64,000 nt of DNA from UBA11524 sp964542315 (lineage in GTDB: Bacteria > Bacillota > Clostridia > Christensenellales > Aristaeellaceae), in contig CAZIUA010000005.1 of NCBI GenBank assembly GCA_964542315.1, positions 1-64,000 on the forward strand. Direction: 5' to 3'. Under the pieces are notes generated by a model. That model was not told the DNA's origin. It ran no database searches and saw only the letters and a list, made by a program, of their open reading frames with translations. The number at the start of each line of letters is the position of its first letter. Position 1 is the first letter of the stretch. Positions 57,575 through 64,000 of this stretch are shown piece after piece. Made by a program: the position numbers and the translations under genes.

Positions 57575-59989
57575 TTATTTGGCGATGAAGTTCACCAGAC
57601 GGCCGGGGACGAAGATGGTCTTGACCACGTTCTTGCCCGCGAGGATCTTCTGCACCTCGGGATGGTTGACCAGCTCGGTCTCGGCGGCTTCCTTGGTCAT
57701 GTCGGCCGGGATCATGATGCGGCCGCGGATCTTGCCGCAGACCTGCACAGCGATCTCCACCTCGGACTTGACCAGCGCCTTCTCATCCCACTGCGGCCAT
57801 GCGCTGTAGGCCAGTTCGCCCTCGCAGCCCAGGTTCTGCCACATTTCCTCGGTCATGTGGGGCGCCACAGGGTTCAGCAGCGCCAGCAGGGTCTTCAGCT
57901 CACCATGGTTGACGCTGCCGGCCGCGTACATCTCGTTCACCAGCGACATCATCTGCGCGATGGCGGTGTTGAACTTCATGGCCTCATAATCCTCGGAGAC
58001 CTTCTTGATGGTCTCGTGCATGGAATAGCGCAGCTTGTCGGAATACTCCTCGCCGTCCACGAGCATCTCCTGCAGGCGCCAGACGCGGTCGAGGAACTTG
58101 CGGCAGCCCTTTGCGCCGTTGGTAGACCACGGGATCGCCTGATCGAAGGCGCCCATGAACATCTCATACAGGCGGAATGCATCCGCGCCGATATCGTCGA
58201 TGATGTCATCGGGGTTGACCACGTTGCCGCGGGACTTGGACATCTTCTCGCCGTCCGTGCCCAGGATCAGACCCTGCGCGGTGCGCTTGAGGTAGGGTTC
58301 GGGGCAGGACACCTCGCCCAGGTCATACAGGAACTGATGCCAGAAGCGGCTGTAGAGCAGGTGACGGGTGACATGCTCCATGCCGCCGTTGTACCAGTCC
58401 ACGGGCATCCAGTAGTCCAGCTCCTCCTTGGAGGCGAAGGCCTGGCTGTTGTGGGGATCGCAGTAGCGCAGGAAGTACCAGGAGGAACCAGCCCACTGGG
58501 GCATGGTGTCGGTCTCACGCTGAGCATCCGCGCCGCACTTGGGGCACTTGCAGTTCACGAAGGAATCGATATGCGCCAGGGGGGACTTGCCATCGGTGCC
58601 GGGGCGGAAGTCCTCCACATCGGGCAGGCGCAGGGGCAGCTCCTCATAGGGGACGGCCACAACGCCGCAGTGGGGGCAGTGGATCAGCGGAATGGGCTCA
58701 CCCCAGTAACGCTGGCGGTTGAAGGCCCAGTCCTTCATCTTGTACTGCACACCAGCCTTGCCGCAGCCGAGCTTCTCCAGCTCTTCCACCGCACGGGCGA
58801 TGGAATCCTTCTTGTTGGTGTAGCCATTGAGGAAGCCGGAATTGACCATTTCGCCGTCACCGGTGTAGGCTTCCTTCTCGATATCGCCGCCCTTGATGAC
58901 CTCGATGATCTCCACACCGAACTTGCGGGCGAATTCCCAGTCGCGCTGGTCATGGGCAGGCACAGCCATGATCGCGCCCGTGCCGTAGCCCATCATCACA
59001 TAGTCGGAGATGAAGATCGGCACTTCCTTGCTGGTCATGGGGTTCACGCCGGTCAGACCTTCGATGCGCAGGCCGGTCTTGTCCTTGACCAGCTGCGTGC
59101 GCTCGAACTCGGTCTTCTTCGCGCATTCCTCGCGGTAGGCGCGGACAGCATCCATATTGGCGATGCGGTCGGCATACTTGTCCAGCATGGGATGCTCGGG
59201 CGCCATGACCATGAACGTCACGCCAAAGAGCGTATCGGGGCGGGTGGTGTAGATCTGCAGGCTCTCATCGGTGCCCTTCACGGCGAAATTCACGAACGCG
59301 CCGGTGGACTTGCCGATCCAGTTGACCTGCTGCTGCTTGATGTTTTCGGGATACTCCACCAGATCCAGGCCCTGGAGAAGCTTCTCGGCATACTTGGTGA
59401 TGCGCAGATACCACACATCCTTGGGCAGCTGGATGACATCGCCATGGCAGACGTCGCACTTACCGCCCTGGCTGTCCTCATTGGAGAGGACGACCTTGCA
59501 GGTGGGGCAGTAGTTCACGAGGGTCTTGTCGCGGAAGACCATGCCCTTCTCGAACAGCTTGAGGAAGATCCACTGCGTCCACTTGTAATAATCGGGATCG
59601 GTGGTGTCCACCTCGCGGCTGTAGTCAAAGGAGAAGCCCAGTCGCTTGAGCTGCGCGCGGAAGTGATCCACGTTCTGCTTGGTGACGATGGCAGGGTGGA
59701 TATTGTTCTTGATGGCATAGTTCTCCGTGGGGAGGCCGAAGGCATCCCAGCCAATGGGGAAGAGGACATTGCAGCCCTCCATGCGGCGCTTGCGGGCGAT
59801 GATATCCATGGCCGTGTTGGAACGGGGATGGCCGACATGCAGGCCATGGCCGGACGGATAGGGGAACTCGATCAGGCCATAGAACTTGGGCTTGCTGTGG
59901 TCGCTGCTGGCAGCAAAGGTCTGGTTCTCATCCCAGTGCTTTTGCCATTTCGGCTCGATCTCAGCCGGGTTATAGGGCTTGAATTCCAT
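57575..59989 (-). CDS. leuS: Leucine--tRNA ligase
   Basis: An 804-residue class I synthetase that charges tRNA-Leu and edits mis-activated isoleucine and norvaline. The HIGH-like motif is in FPYPSGHGLHVGHPRSNTA, the editing (CP1) domain includes TTRPDTLFGVTFMVMAPEHP (positions ~59190-59250), and the KMSKS loop is GEKMSKSRGNVVNPDDII. Length matches the bacterial form. ATG at 59989 follows TGGAGGTAA; the earlier in-frame codons belong to the T-box leader. The upstream T-box ties expression to uncharged tRNA-Leu. Confidence 0.97.
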   Translation of the reverse strand: MEFKPYNPAEIEPKWQKHWDENQTFAASSDHSKPKFYGLIEFPYPSGHGLHVGHPRSNTAMDIIARKRRMEGCNVLFPIGWDAFGLPTENYAIKNNIHPAIVTKQNVDHFRAQLKRLGFSFDYSREVDTTDPDYYKWTQWIFLKLFEKGMVFRDKTLVNYCPTCKVVLSNEDSQGGKCDVCHGDVIQLPKDVWYLRITKYAEKLLQGLDLVEYPENIKQQQVNWIGKSTGAFVNFAVKGTDESLQIYTTRPDTLFGVTFMVMAPEHPMLDKYADRIANMDAVRAYREECAKKTEFERTQLVKDKTGLRIEGLTGVNPMTSKEVPIFISDYVMMGYGTGAIMAVPAHDQRDWEFARKFGVEIIEVIKGGDIEKEAYTGDGEMVNSGFLNGYTNKKDSIARAVEELEKLGCGKAGVQYKMKDWAFNRQRYWGEPIPLIHCPHCGVVAVPYEELPLRLPDVEDFRPGTDGKSPLAHIDSFVNCKCPKCGADAQRETDTMPQWAGSSWYFLRYCDPHNSQAFASKEELDYWMPVDWYNGGMEHVTRHLLYSRFWHQFLYDLGEVSCPEPYLKRTAQGLILGTDGEKMSKSRGNVVNPDDIIDDIGADAFRLYEMFMGAFDQAIPWSTNGAKGCRKFLDRVWRLQEMLVDGEEYSDKLRYSMHETIKKVSEDYEAMKFNTAIAQMMSLVNEMYAAGSVNHGELKTLLALLNPVAPHMTEEMWQNLGCEGELAYSAWPQWDEKALVKSEVEIAVQVCGKIRGRIMIPADMTKEAAETELVNHPEVQKILAGKNVVKTIFVPGRLVNFIAK

Positions 59990-60039
59990 GCTGATTACCT
60001 CCAGTTGTCGTTTTTTCGGGGGTATACGGGTCTTTTCCG

Positions 60040-60275
60040 GAAAACAGAAAACGCCCCGCCCCTGCTCAAAACGCAAAGACGAAGCGTGAACTTCGCGGTA
60101 CCACTCTGCTTGCCCGCAAAAAAGCGGGCCACTCTTGCGCGTGACGTGCGCCAATCGCCGGAGAACCGGTTTCACTCCCGGGCGAGCGGCCATCTCTCCC
60201 TGTCCGCGCTCTCACCAGCCGCGCGGCTCTCTGCATCAGGGGTGGAAACAGCGTTCCCGTTCATCGTGATGTCGG
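60040..60275 (-). promoter_or_regulatory. T-box leader controlling leuS
   Basis: On the minus strand the leader shows the stem I elements GCAGAGAGC, GGCTGGTGAGAG and a distal GGGAGTG. The T-box sequence AGAGTGGTACCGCG is at about 60094-60107 (conserved AGGGTGGTACCGCG). A terminator hairpin (GCGAAG-ttcac-CTTCGT, then TTTGCGTTTT, ~60067-60097) overlaps it, so pairing with an uncharged tRNA 3' end would prevent termination. A CTC triplet in CCGCTCGCC before GGGAGTG is a plausible leucine specifier, but I could not verify the loop. Confidence 0.88.
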
Positions 60276-60280
60276 GGGTT

Positions 60281-60309
60281 ATTATACCACGTTCCGCGCC
60301 GGTTGTAAA
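60281..60309 (-). promoter_or_regulatory. Promoter of the leuS T-box transcript
   Basis: On the minus strand, TTTACA, a 17-bp spacer and TATAAT. Confidence 0.88.
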
Positions 60310-60404
60310 GGGACTTTCGGCCTGCCAGGGTGCCGAAAAAATGGGACATATCTCAACCAAGTGTCCGTTTGGGTTCGCAGTGTCCACCTCATCAGTCCCC
60401 TCGA

Positions 60405-60560
60405 AAAGCGTGCGTTCCGCTCGCGCCGTTATAATAATTCGGAACGAAGTCCCCCGCGCACGAGCCTTCCCTTGAGGGGAAGGCGGCCGTAAGGTCGGAT
60501 GAGGTGGAAAACTGCGGTTGCGAACAGCTGCTTTTTTTGACAAGCAGAGGCTCCCTTGTG
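60405..60560 (+). repeat. ~150-bp dispersed intergenic element, copy left of murG
   Basis: It begins near GTGCGTTCCGCTCGCGCCGT, runs through ATAATAATTCGGAACGAAGT, CTTCCCTTGAGGGGAAGG, GGCCGTAAGGTCGGATGAGG, and ends near AACAGCTGCTTTTTTTGAC. The element at 62055-62210 is closely similar in the same orientation. Confidence 0.85.
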
Positions 60561-60620
60561 TAAAGGAAGCTGGCGCGCTTGCGCGATTGCGTCAATGGAA
60601 CATTCAAACAATTTCCGCGT

Positions 60621-60758
60621 GGGACTTCGTCCCTTTTTCCAGCGGACGGATCAGCGCTGCTGCACTTCCTCGATCATCTCCAGCACACGCATCGTGCCGT
60701 CCGGGGACTTCGTCCCTTTTTCCAGCGGACGGATCAGCGCTGCTGCACTTCCTCGATC
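60621..60758 (+). repeat. 83-bp tandem repeat at the murG stop codon, interrupted by the gap
   Basis: The unit starts with GGGACTTCGTCCCTTTTTCC, includes the complement of the last murG codons and its stop, and ends CATCGTGCCGTCCG. One full copy is at 60621-60703 and a second at 60704 runs into the N-gap; its remainder (ATCTCCAGCACACGCATCGT...) reappears after the gap at 60859. At least two copies, possibly more, are present. Confidence 0.85.
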
Positions 60759-61904
60759 NNNNNNNNNNNNNNNNNNNNNNNNNNNNNNNNNNNNNNNNNN
60801 NNNNNNNNNNNNNNNNNNNNNNNNNNNNNNNNNNNNNNNNNNNNNNNNNNNNNNNNNNATCTCCAGCACACGCATCGTGCCGTCCGCTGGGGGGGCCGCC
60901 TTCACCGCAGCGGTGAGGGTCTCGCGGTCCGCCCAGGTATCCAGGAGCGCCTGGGTCAGGGTGTCCGCCGTCATGTTCTCCTGCAGGAGCACACGGCACA
61001 GGCCGCGCTTCTCAAGGCTCTGGGCGTTGAGGATCTGGTCGCCGCGGCTGGCTCCCTTGGGATAGGGGATCAGCAGCAGCGGACGTGCCAGCGCCTGGAA
61101 TTCCATCAGGGCGTTGCTGCCTGCACGGGACAGCACCAGATCCGCGCAGGCGAAGAGGTCGGGCAGCTCCGCGGACACGAATTCCAGCTGGACATAGCCG
61201 GCCGTGCCTTCCAGGGAGGCCTCCAGATTGCCCTTGCCACAGATATGCACGACGTCAAAGGTCGTCAGCAGGGCAGGCAGTGCCGCACGCAGCGCCTTGT
61301 TGACCGCCTGCGCGCCCAGGGAGCCGCCCATCATCAGCAGCACGGGCTTCTCGCCGGTGAAGCCCAGGCGTTTCAGGCCTGCGGTTCTGTCACCTGCGAA
61401 AAGCTCCGGGCGCAAGGGCGTGCCGACGCATTCCGCCTTGCTGCCCAGCACAGAGGCGCATTCGGGGAAGGTGGTGGCGATACGCTTGGCGAAGGGCGCG
61501 CAGAGCTTGTTGGCCAGGCCGGGGGTCAGGTCGGACTCATGGCACACCACCGGGATGCGGTGCAGCCACGCGCCGAACACCACCGGCACGGCCACAAAGC
61601 CGCCCTTGGAGAAGCACACATCGGGCTTGATCTTGCCCATCAGACGGGCGGATTGCACCGCACCCGCGAGGACGCGGAAGGGGTCGGTGAAGTTCTTCCA
61701 GTCGAAATAGCGACGCAGCTTGCCGGATTTGACCGCGTGATAGGTCAGGCCGTCGATGGCGGCGAGCTTCTCCGCCTCCACGCCCTTTTCCGTGCCGATG
61801 TAGTGGACCTCATAGCCCTTTTCCAGCAAATGGGGCAGCAGCGCCAGATTCGGGGTGACGTGACCCATCGTGCCGCCGCCAGTGAGGACGATCCGTTTGC
61901 TCAT
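60734..61904 (-). CDS. murG: UDP-N-acetylglucosamine--undecaprenyl-PP-MurNAc-pentapeptide GlcNAc transferase, with a 100-N gap
   Basis: MurG adds GlcNAc to lipid I to form lipid II at the inner membrane face. Visible features are VLTGGGTMGHVTPNLALLPHL, SGKLRRYFDWKNF, the donor-site VLSRAGSNALMEFQALARPL and IPYPKGASRGDQILNA. ATG at 61904 has only a weak site (GCAGGG). The C-terminal residues MRVLEMIEEVQQR and a stop are split by the N-gap (60759-60858). The first stop on the far side, 60736-60734, is taken as the likely end; true length is ~350 residues, normal for MurG. It has its own promoter and stands apart from other mur genes. Confidence 0.92.
60759..60858. other. Assembly gap (100 N)
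   Basis: A run of exactly 100 N placed inside the 83-bp tandem repeat. The true length is not known. Confidence 0.98.
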
Positions 61905-61946
61905 ATCATGAACCCTGCCTTTCAGGTGATCTTTTCTGCAAAGCAT

Positions 61947-61975
61947 ATGATAAACCGTCCAGGAAAATGTGTCAA
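61947..61975 (-). promoter_or_regulatory. Promoter of murG
   Basis: On the minus strand, TTGACA, a 17-bp spacer and TATCAT. Confidence 0.8.
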
Positions 61976-62210
61976 GTGCGTGGGGGGACTTCGTCCCCTT
62001 TATCGGGCAGGACTTCTCTTTTGAAACGAGGGAAAGCCCGGGCTGTCCCCACGAAGAGTGTGTTCCACTCACGCCGTTATCATAATCGGGACGAAGTCCC
62101 CCGCACACAAGCCTTTCCCTTGAGGGGAAGGTAACCGCAAGGCCGGATGAGGTGGAAAGTTGCGGTTGTGAACAGCTGCTTTTATAACAAACAGAGCCTC
62201 CCCCCCTTTC
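61976..62210 (+). repeat. ~150-bp dispersed intergenic element, copy right of murG, with a nearby GGGACTTCGTCCC
   Basis: The element spans about 62055-62210: TGTTCCACTCACGCCGTTAT, GGGACGAAGTCCCCCGCACA, CTTTCCCTTGAGGGGAAGG, CGCAAGGCCGGATGAGGTGG, ending AACAGCTGCTTTTATAAC. The short palindrome lies at 61985-61997. No gene is seen between murG and the GH88/105 gene; a terminator-like GAGCCTCCC...GGGAGGCTC stem follows at 62193-62235. Confidence 0.85.
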
Positions 62211-62243
62211 CCAGCGTGAAAAGGAGGGAGGCTCCTTTGCGGC

Positions 62244-63293
62244 TTACAGTGCGCCGTCCACCGCACGGGAACCAGCTTCCAGCACCTTGGCCAGGAAGGC
62301 CAGCGCCAGGCCCTGTCCCCAGCCCTGCGTCCAGCGGCGGGAGATATTGCGGTAGCCGTCGCGATCCTTCATGACCGCCGTGCCGCCGGAGACATTCAGC
62401 ACGCGGCCTTCGGGGCTGATATTGGCCAGCACGCCCTCGACCGCCTTGTTCACATACTTCAGGTGGAGCGGATTGCCCTTGGAGGCCATGGCCGCCGCGA
62501 TGGCGCAGGAGGCGCTGACTTCCTCATAGGAGCCCTCGTCATCCAGGATGGTGCACCACAGGCCGTTCTCGGTCTGGAGGAGCTTGAGGGCGGCCAGCTG
62601 CTCGGTGAGGGCGCCGGCGATGTCCATATACTTGGGATAGAGGTAGCATTCAGGCAGCACGCGGCCAACCTGGCTCATGGTGTAAGCCGCCCAGCCATTG
62701 GCGCGGCCCCAGTAGAAGCCGGACATGTGATCCTTGTTGATATTGTTGTAGCCATGATACCACAAACCGGTCTGCTTGTCCTGGAGATACTCGATATGCC
62801 AGTAATACTGGTTGAGGGCGTCATCCACCAGCGCCGCATCGCCAAAGAGCACGCCCGCGCGCAGCATGAAATACGCACCCATCATCAGCGTATCCGCCCA
62901 GCACTGCTCCGGGAAGTCATTCTTGGCGGACACGGTGTGCTGCAGCACGCTGTCGCCGAAGCGCTCCGCCTTGTTGCGCAGATAGTCCAGCTTGCTCAGC
63001 GCCACTTCCTTGTACTTTTCCTCGCCGTACTTCTCGTACAGACTCAGCAGGCAATGCCCCATGGAGCAGGTGTTCACCGTCCAGATGGGCAGACCCAGCT
63101 CCATATATTCATCCACGCGCGCCTTGACCATGGCGATGTACTTATCATCGCCCGTCACGCGGGAGACCTCGCACATGCCGTAGTACGCCACGCCGCAGGG
63201 CCAGTCCCACATCATGTCCATGCGCATGGTCTGTTCGGCGATGGCGTCCACCGCCGCCATGACCTTTTCCTTATCAAAAACAATGCTTGCCAT
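62244..63293 (-). CDS. GH88/GH105 unsaturated uronyl hydrolase
   Basis: A 349-residue (alpha/alpha)6-barrel enzyme without a signal peptide. WDWPCGVAYYGMCEVSRVTGD, DQWADTLM-like CWADTLMMGAYFMLRAGVLFGD (positions ~62840-62910), YWGRANGWAAYTMSQVG and SASCAIAAAMA are family landmarks of YteR/YesR-type GH105. The enzymes remove the unsaturated galacturonyl end left by pectate or rhamnogalacturonan lyases. Start: ATG at 63293 after AGGAGGACGAGG; a -10 TATAAT lies upstream (minus strand, 63342-63347). It diverges from a second member at 63474, and with the GH28 enzyme forms a pectin-use set. Confidence 0.9.
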   Translation of the reverse strand: MASIVFDKEKVMAAVDAIAEQTMRMDMMWDWPCGVAYYGMCEVSRVTGDDKYIAMVKARVDEYMELGLPIWTVNTCSMGHCLLSLYEKYGEEKYKEVALSKLDYLRNKAERFGDSVLQHTVSAKNDFPEQCWADTLMMGAYFMLRAGVLFGDAALVDDALNQYYWHIEYLQDKQTGLWYHGYNNINKDHMSGFYWGRANGWAAYTMSQVGRVLPECYLYPKYMDIAGALTEQLAALKLLQTENGLWCTILDDEGSYEEVSASCAIAAAMASKGNPLHLKYVNKAVEGVLANISPEGRVLNVSGGTAVMKDRDGYRNISRRWTQGWGQGLALAFLAKVLEAGSRAVDGAL

Positions 63294-63409
63294 TTGCCTC
63301 GTCCTCCTGCCTTGTTCGTTGGAAAGCCGGGATATGCTCCCATTATAGCAGATTTTTTCCTAATAAGAAAGGGCAAATGCGGCCCCGTCCTGCGCATTAT
63401 CGTCCATGC

Positions 63410-63438
63410 TTGCGTTTTTTGTCCGCTGCTGGTATACT
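63410..63438 (+). promoter_or_regulatory. Promoter of the second GH88/105 gene
   Basis: TTGCGT (63410-63415), a 17-bp spacer and TATACT (63433-63438). Confidence 0.75.
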
Positions 63439-63473
63439 AATGGCATTCAACCGATCGAAAGGATGCGGAAGCA

Positions 63474-64000
63474 ATGCCGATGAATTACAAAGAGGTCGCC
63501 CAGCTGGTCATGAGCCGTCTTGTCGCCACGAAGGATGGCGGCGCAGGCAACCCGGAGGATCACATGAACCTCTCCACCTGGGAATGGCCCCAGGGCGTGG
63601 CGATGTACGCCATGATGAAGGTGTATCAGGCCACCCGTGACGAAAGCGAATTGGAGGACGTCCGCCAGTGGTATGCGACGCACATCCGGCGCGGCCTGCC
63701 CGGGCGCAACATCAACACCACCGCGCCCATGCTGGCCATGACCATGCTCTATGAGGAGACCAGCGACGAAAGCTATCGTCCGCTGATCGAGGATTGGGCG
63801 CAGTGGGTCATGACCGGCCTGCCCCGCACGGAGGAAGGCGGATTCCAGCACATCACCACCCATGACATCAACGAGCAGCAGATCTGGGACGACACGCTCT
63901 TCATGACCGTGCTCTTCCTCTATCGTGCCGGTGTGGCGCTTGGCCGCCGGGACTGGCGCGAGGAGGCCAAGTATCAGTTCCTCCTGCACATCAAGTATCT
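63474..64000 (+). CDS. GH88/GH105 hydrolase, N-terminal part (runs off the window)
   Basis: 175 codons are present. STWEWPQGVAMYAMMKVYQATRDESE, INTTAPMLAMTMLYEETSDE and INEQQIWDDTLFMTVLFLYRAGVALG follow the same plan as the neighbouring GH88/105 enzyme. The catalytic Asp region (QIWDDTLF) is visible near residue 141. No signal peptide is seen. ATG at 63474 lies ~10 nt after AAAGGA. It is divergent from, and only moderately like, the gene at 62244, so the two probably act on different oligosaccharides. Confidence 0.85.
   Translation, partial: MPMNYKEVAQLVMSRLVATKDGGAGNPEDHMNLSTWEWPQGVAMYAMMKVYQATRDESELEDVRQWYATHIRRGLPGRNINTTAPMLAMTMLYEETSDESYRPLIEDWAQWVMTGLPRTEEGGFQHITTHDINEQQIWDDTLFMTVLFLYRAGVALGRRDWREEAKYQFLLHIKY

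Noticed and set aside
57662..60475. A 937-codon open frame opposite leuS.
   Set aside because: Antisense of a recognised synthetase plus its T-box; no domain, no start signal.
60759..60858. Translation of murG continuing through the N-run to a stop at 60651.
   Set aside because: Frame through unknown bases is meaningless; the first stop beyond the gap matches the natural end of MurG and the farther one belongs to the second tandem copy.
1..64000. tRNA, rRNA, CRISPR arrays, insertion sequences with transposases, integrases.
   Set aside because: I looked for T-loop GGTTCGA-type signals, rRNA cores, regular repeat-spacer arrays and transposase motifs and saw none I could support.

Overview
This window looks like high-GC, spore-forming Clostridia (Bacillota), probably an uncultured gut or rumen lineage. 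I place it no lower than class: christensenellalean-type genomes are a guess from the many 'MKKLLA...' signal peptides and phosphodiester-glycosidase genes. Supporting signs are SpoIVB, a Spo0A-type DNA-binding domain, RNase Y, a T-box leader on leuS, LytTR/GHKL two-component signalling, the clostridial long form of PRPP synthetase, AGGAGG ribosome sites, and sigma-A promoters with 17-bp spacers. The sequence is a draft scaffold: there is a 100-N gap inside the murG 3' end, and at least two places where gene fragments are joined abruptly.

Layout. 0-5 kb: the start of a GH3 glycosidase, a LytTR/GHKL two-component pair, a 5'-truncated GH3 enzyme and a sigma-70-like regulator, the last two joined at about 3722. 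5-8 kb: a polar amino-acid ABC importer with a consensus promoter and a palindrome at its start site. 8-15 kb: prs and a short alaS (divergent), then GH28 polygalacturonase, bioY and a Na/Pi symporter. 15-19 kb: a small peptide, a phosphodiester-glycosidase lipoprotein, spoIVB, a PNPOx-fold protein and a MazG-like enzyme. 19-30 kb: GH31, an SH3-domain exported protein, ahpC with an AhpF-like reductase of reversed domain order, MFS plus a hydroxysteroid-dehydrogenase-like SDR, an Lgt-like membrane protein with a second phosphodiester glycosidase, and a NodB deacetylase. 30-37 kb: dut-rsmA-GNAT, nagB, a rubrerythrin-like protein, and a large membrane-anchored beta-propeller. 37-44 kb: two head-to-head truncated genes, a zinc alcohol dehydrogenase, a 620-bp non-coding island, and a PIG-L/phosphodiester-glycosidase fusion. 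44-53 kb: DUF3298-like, ftsK/spoIIIE, DUF2974 lipase-like, UPF0340, a small membrane protein, rny and a promoter-to-terminator non-coding unit. 53-64 kb: a receiver-less Spo0A-domain protein, a GrpE-like coiled-coil protein, an FMN-binding exported protein, leuS, murG (gapped), and two divergent GH88/GH105 hydrolases.

How the genes fit together. One theme is plant polysaccharide use: GH28 plus two GH88/105 unsaturated-uronyl hydrolases fit pectin or rhamnogalacturonan breakdown, with GH3 and GH31 as accessory exo-glycosidases. A second is cell-surface glycan editing: three exported phosphodiester-glycosidase domains (one fused to a PIG-L deacetylase), a NodB deacetylase, nagB and murG. A third is sporulation and division: spoIVB, ftsK/spoIIIE and the Spo0A-like protein.

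The most unusual items are the receiver-less Spo0A effector-domain protein, the PIG-L/phosphodiester-glycosidase fusion, the unexplained ~430-nt transcription unit upstream of rny, the alaS that ends after its editing domain, murG between two direct copies of a ~150-bp intergenic element with an 83-bp tandem repeat at its stop codon, and the spoIVB ribosome site inside a terminator hairpin.
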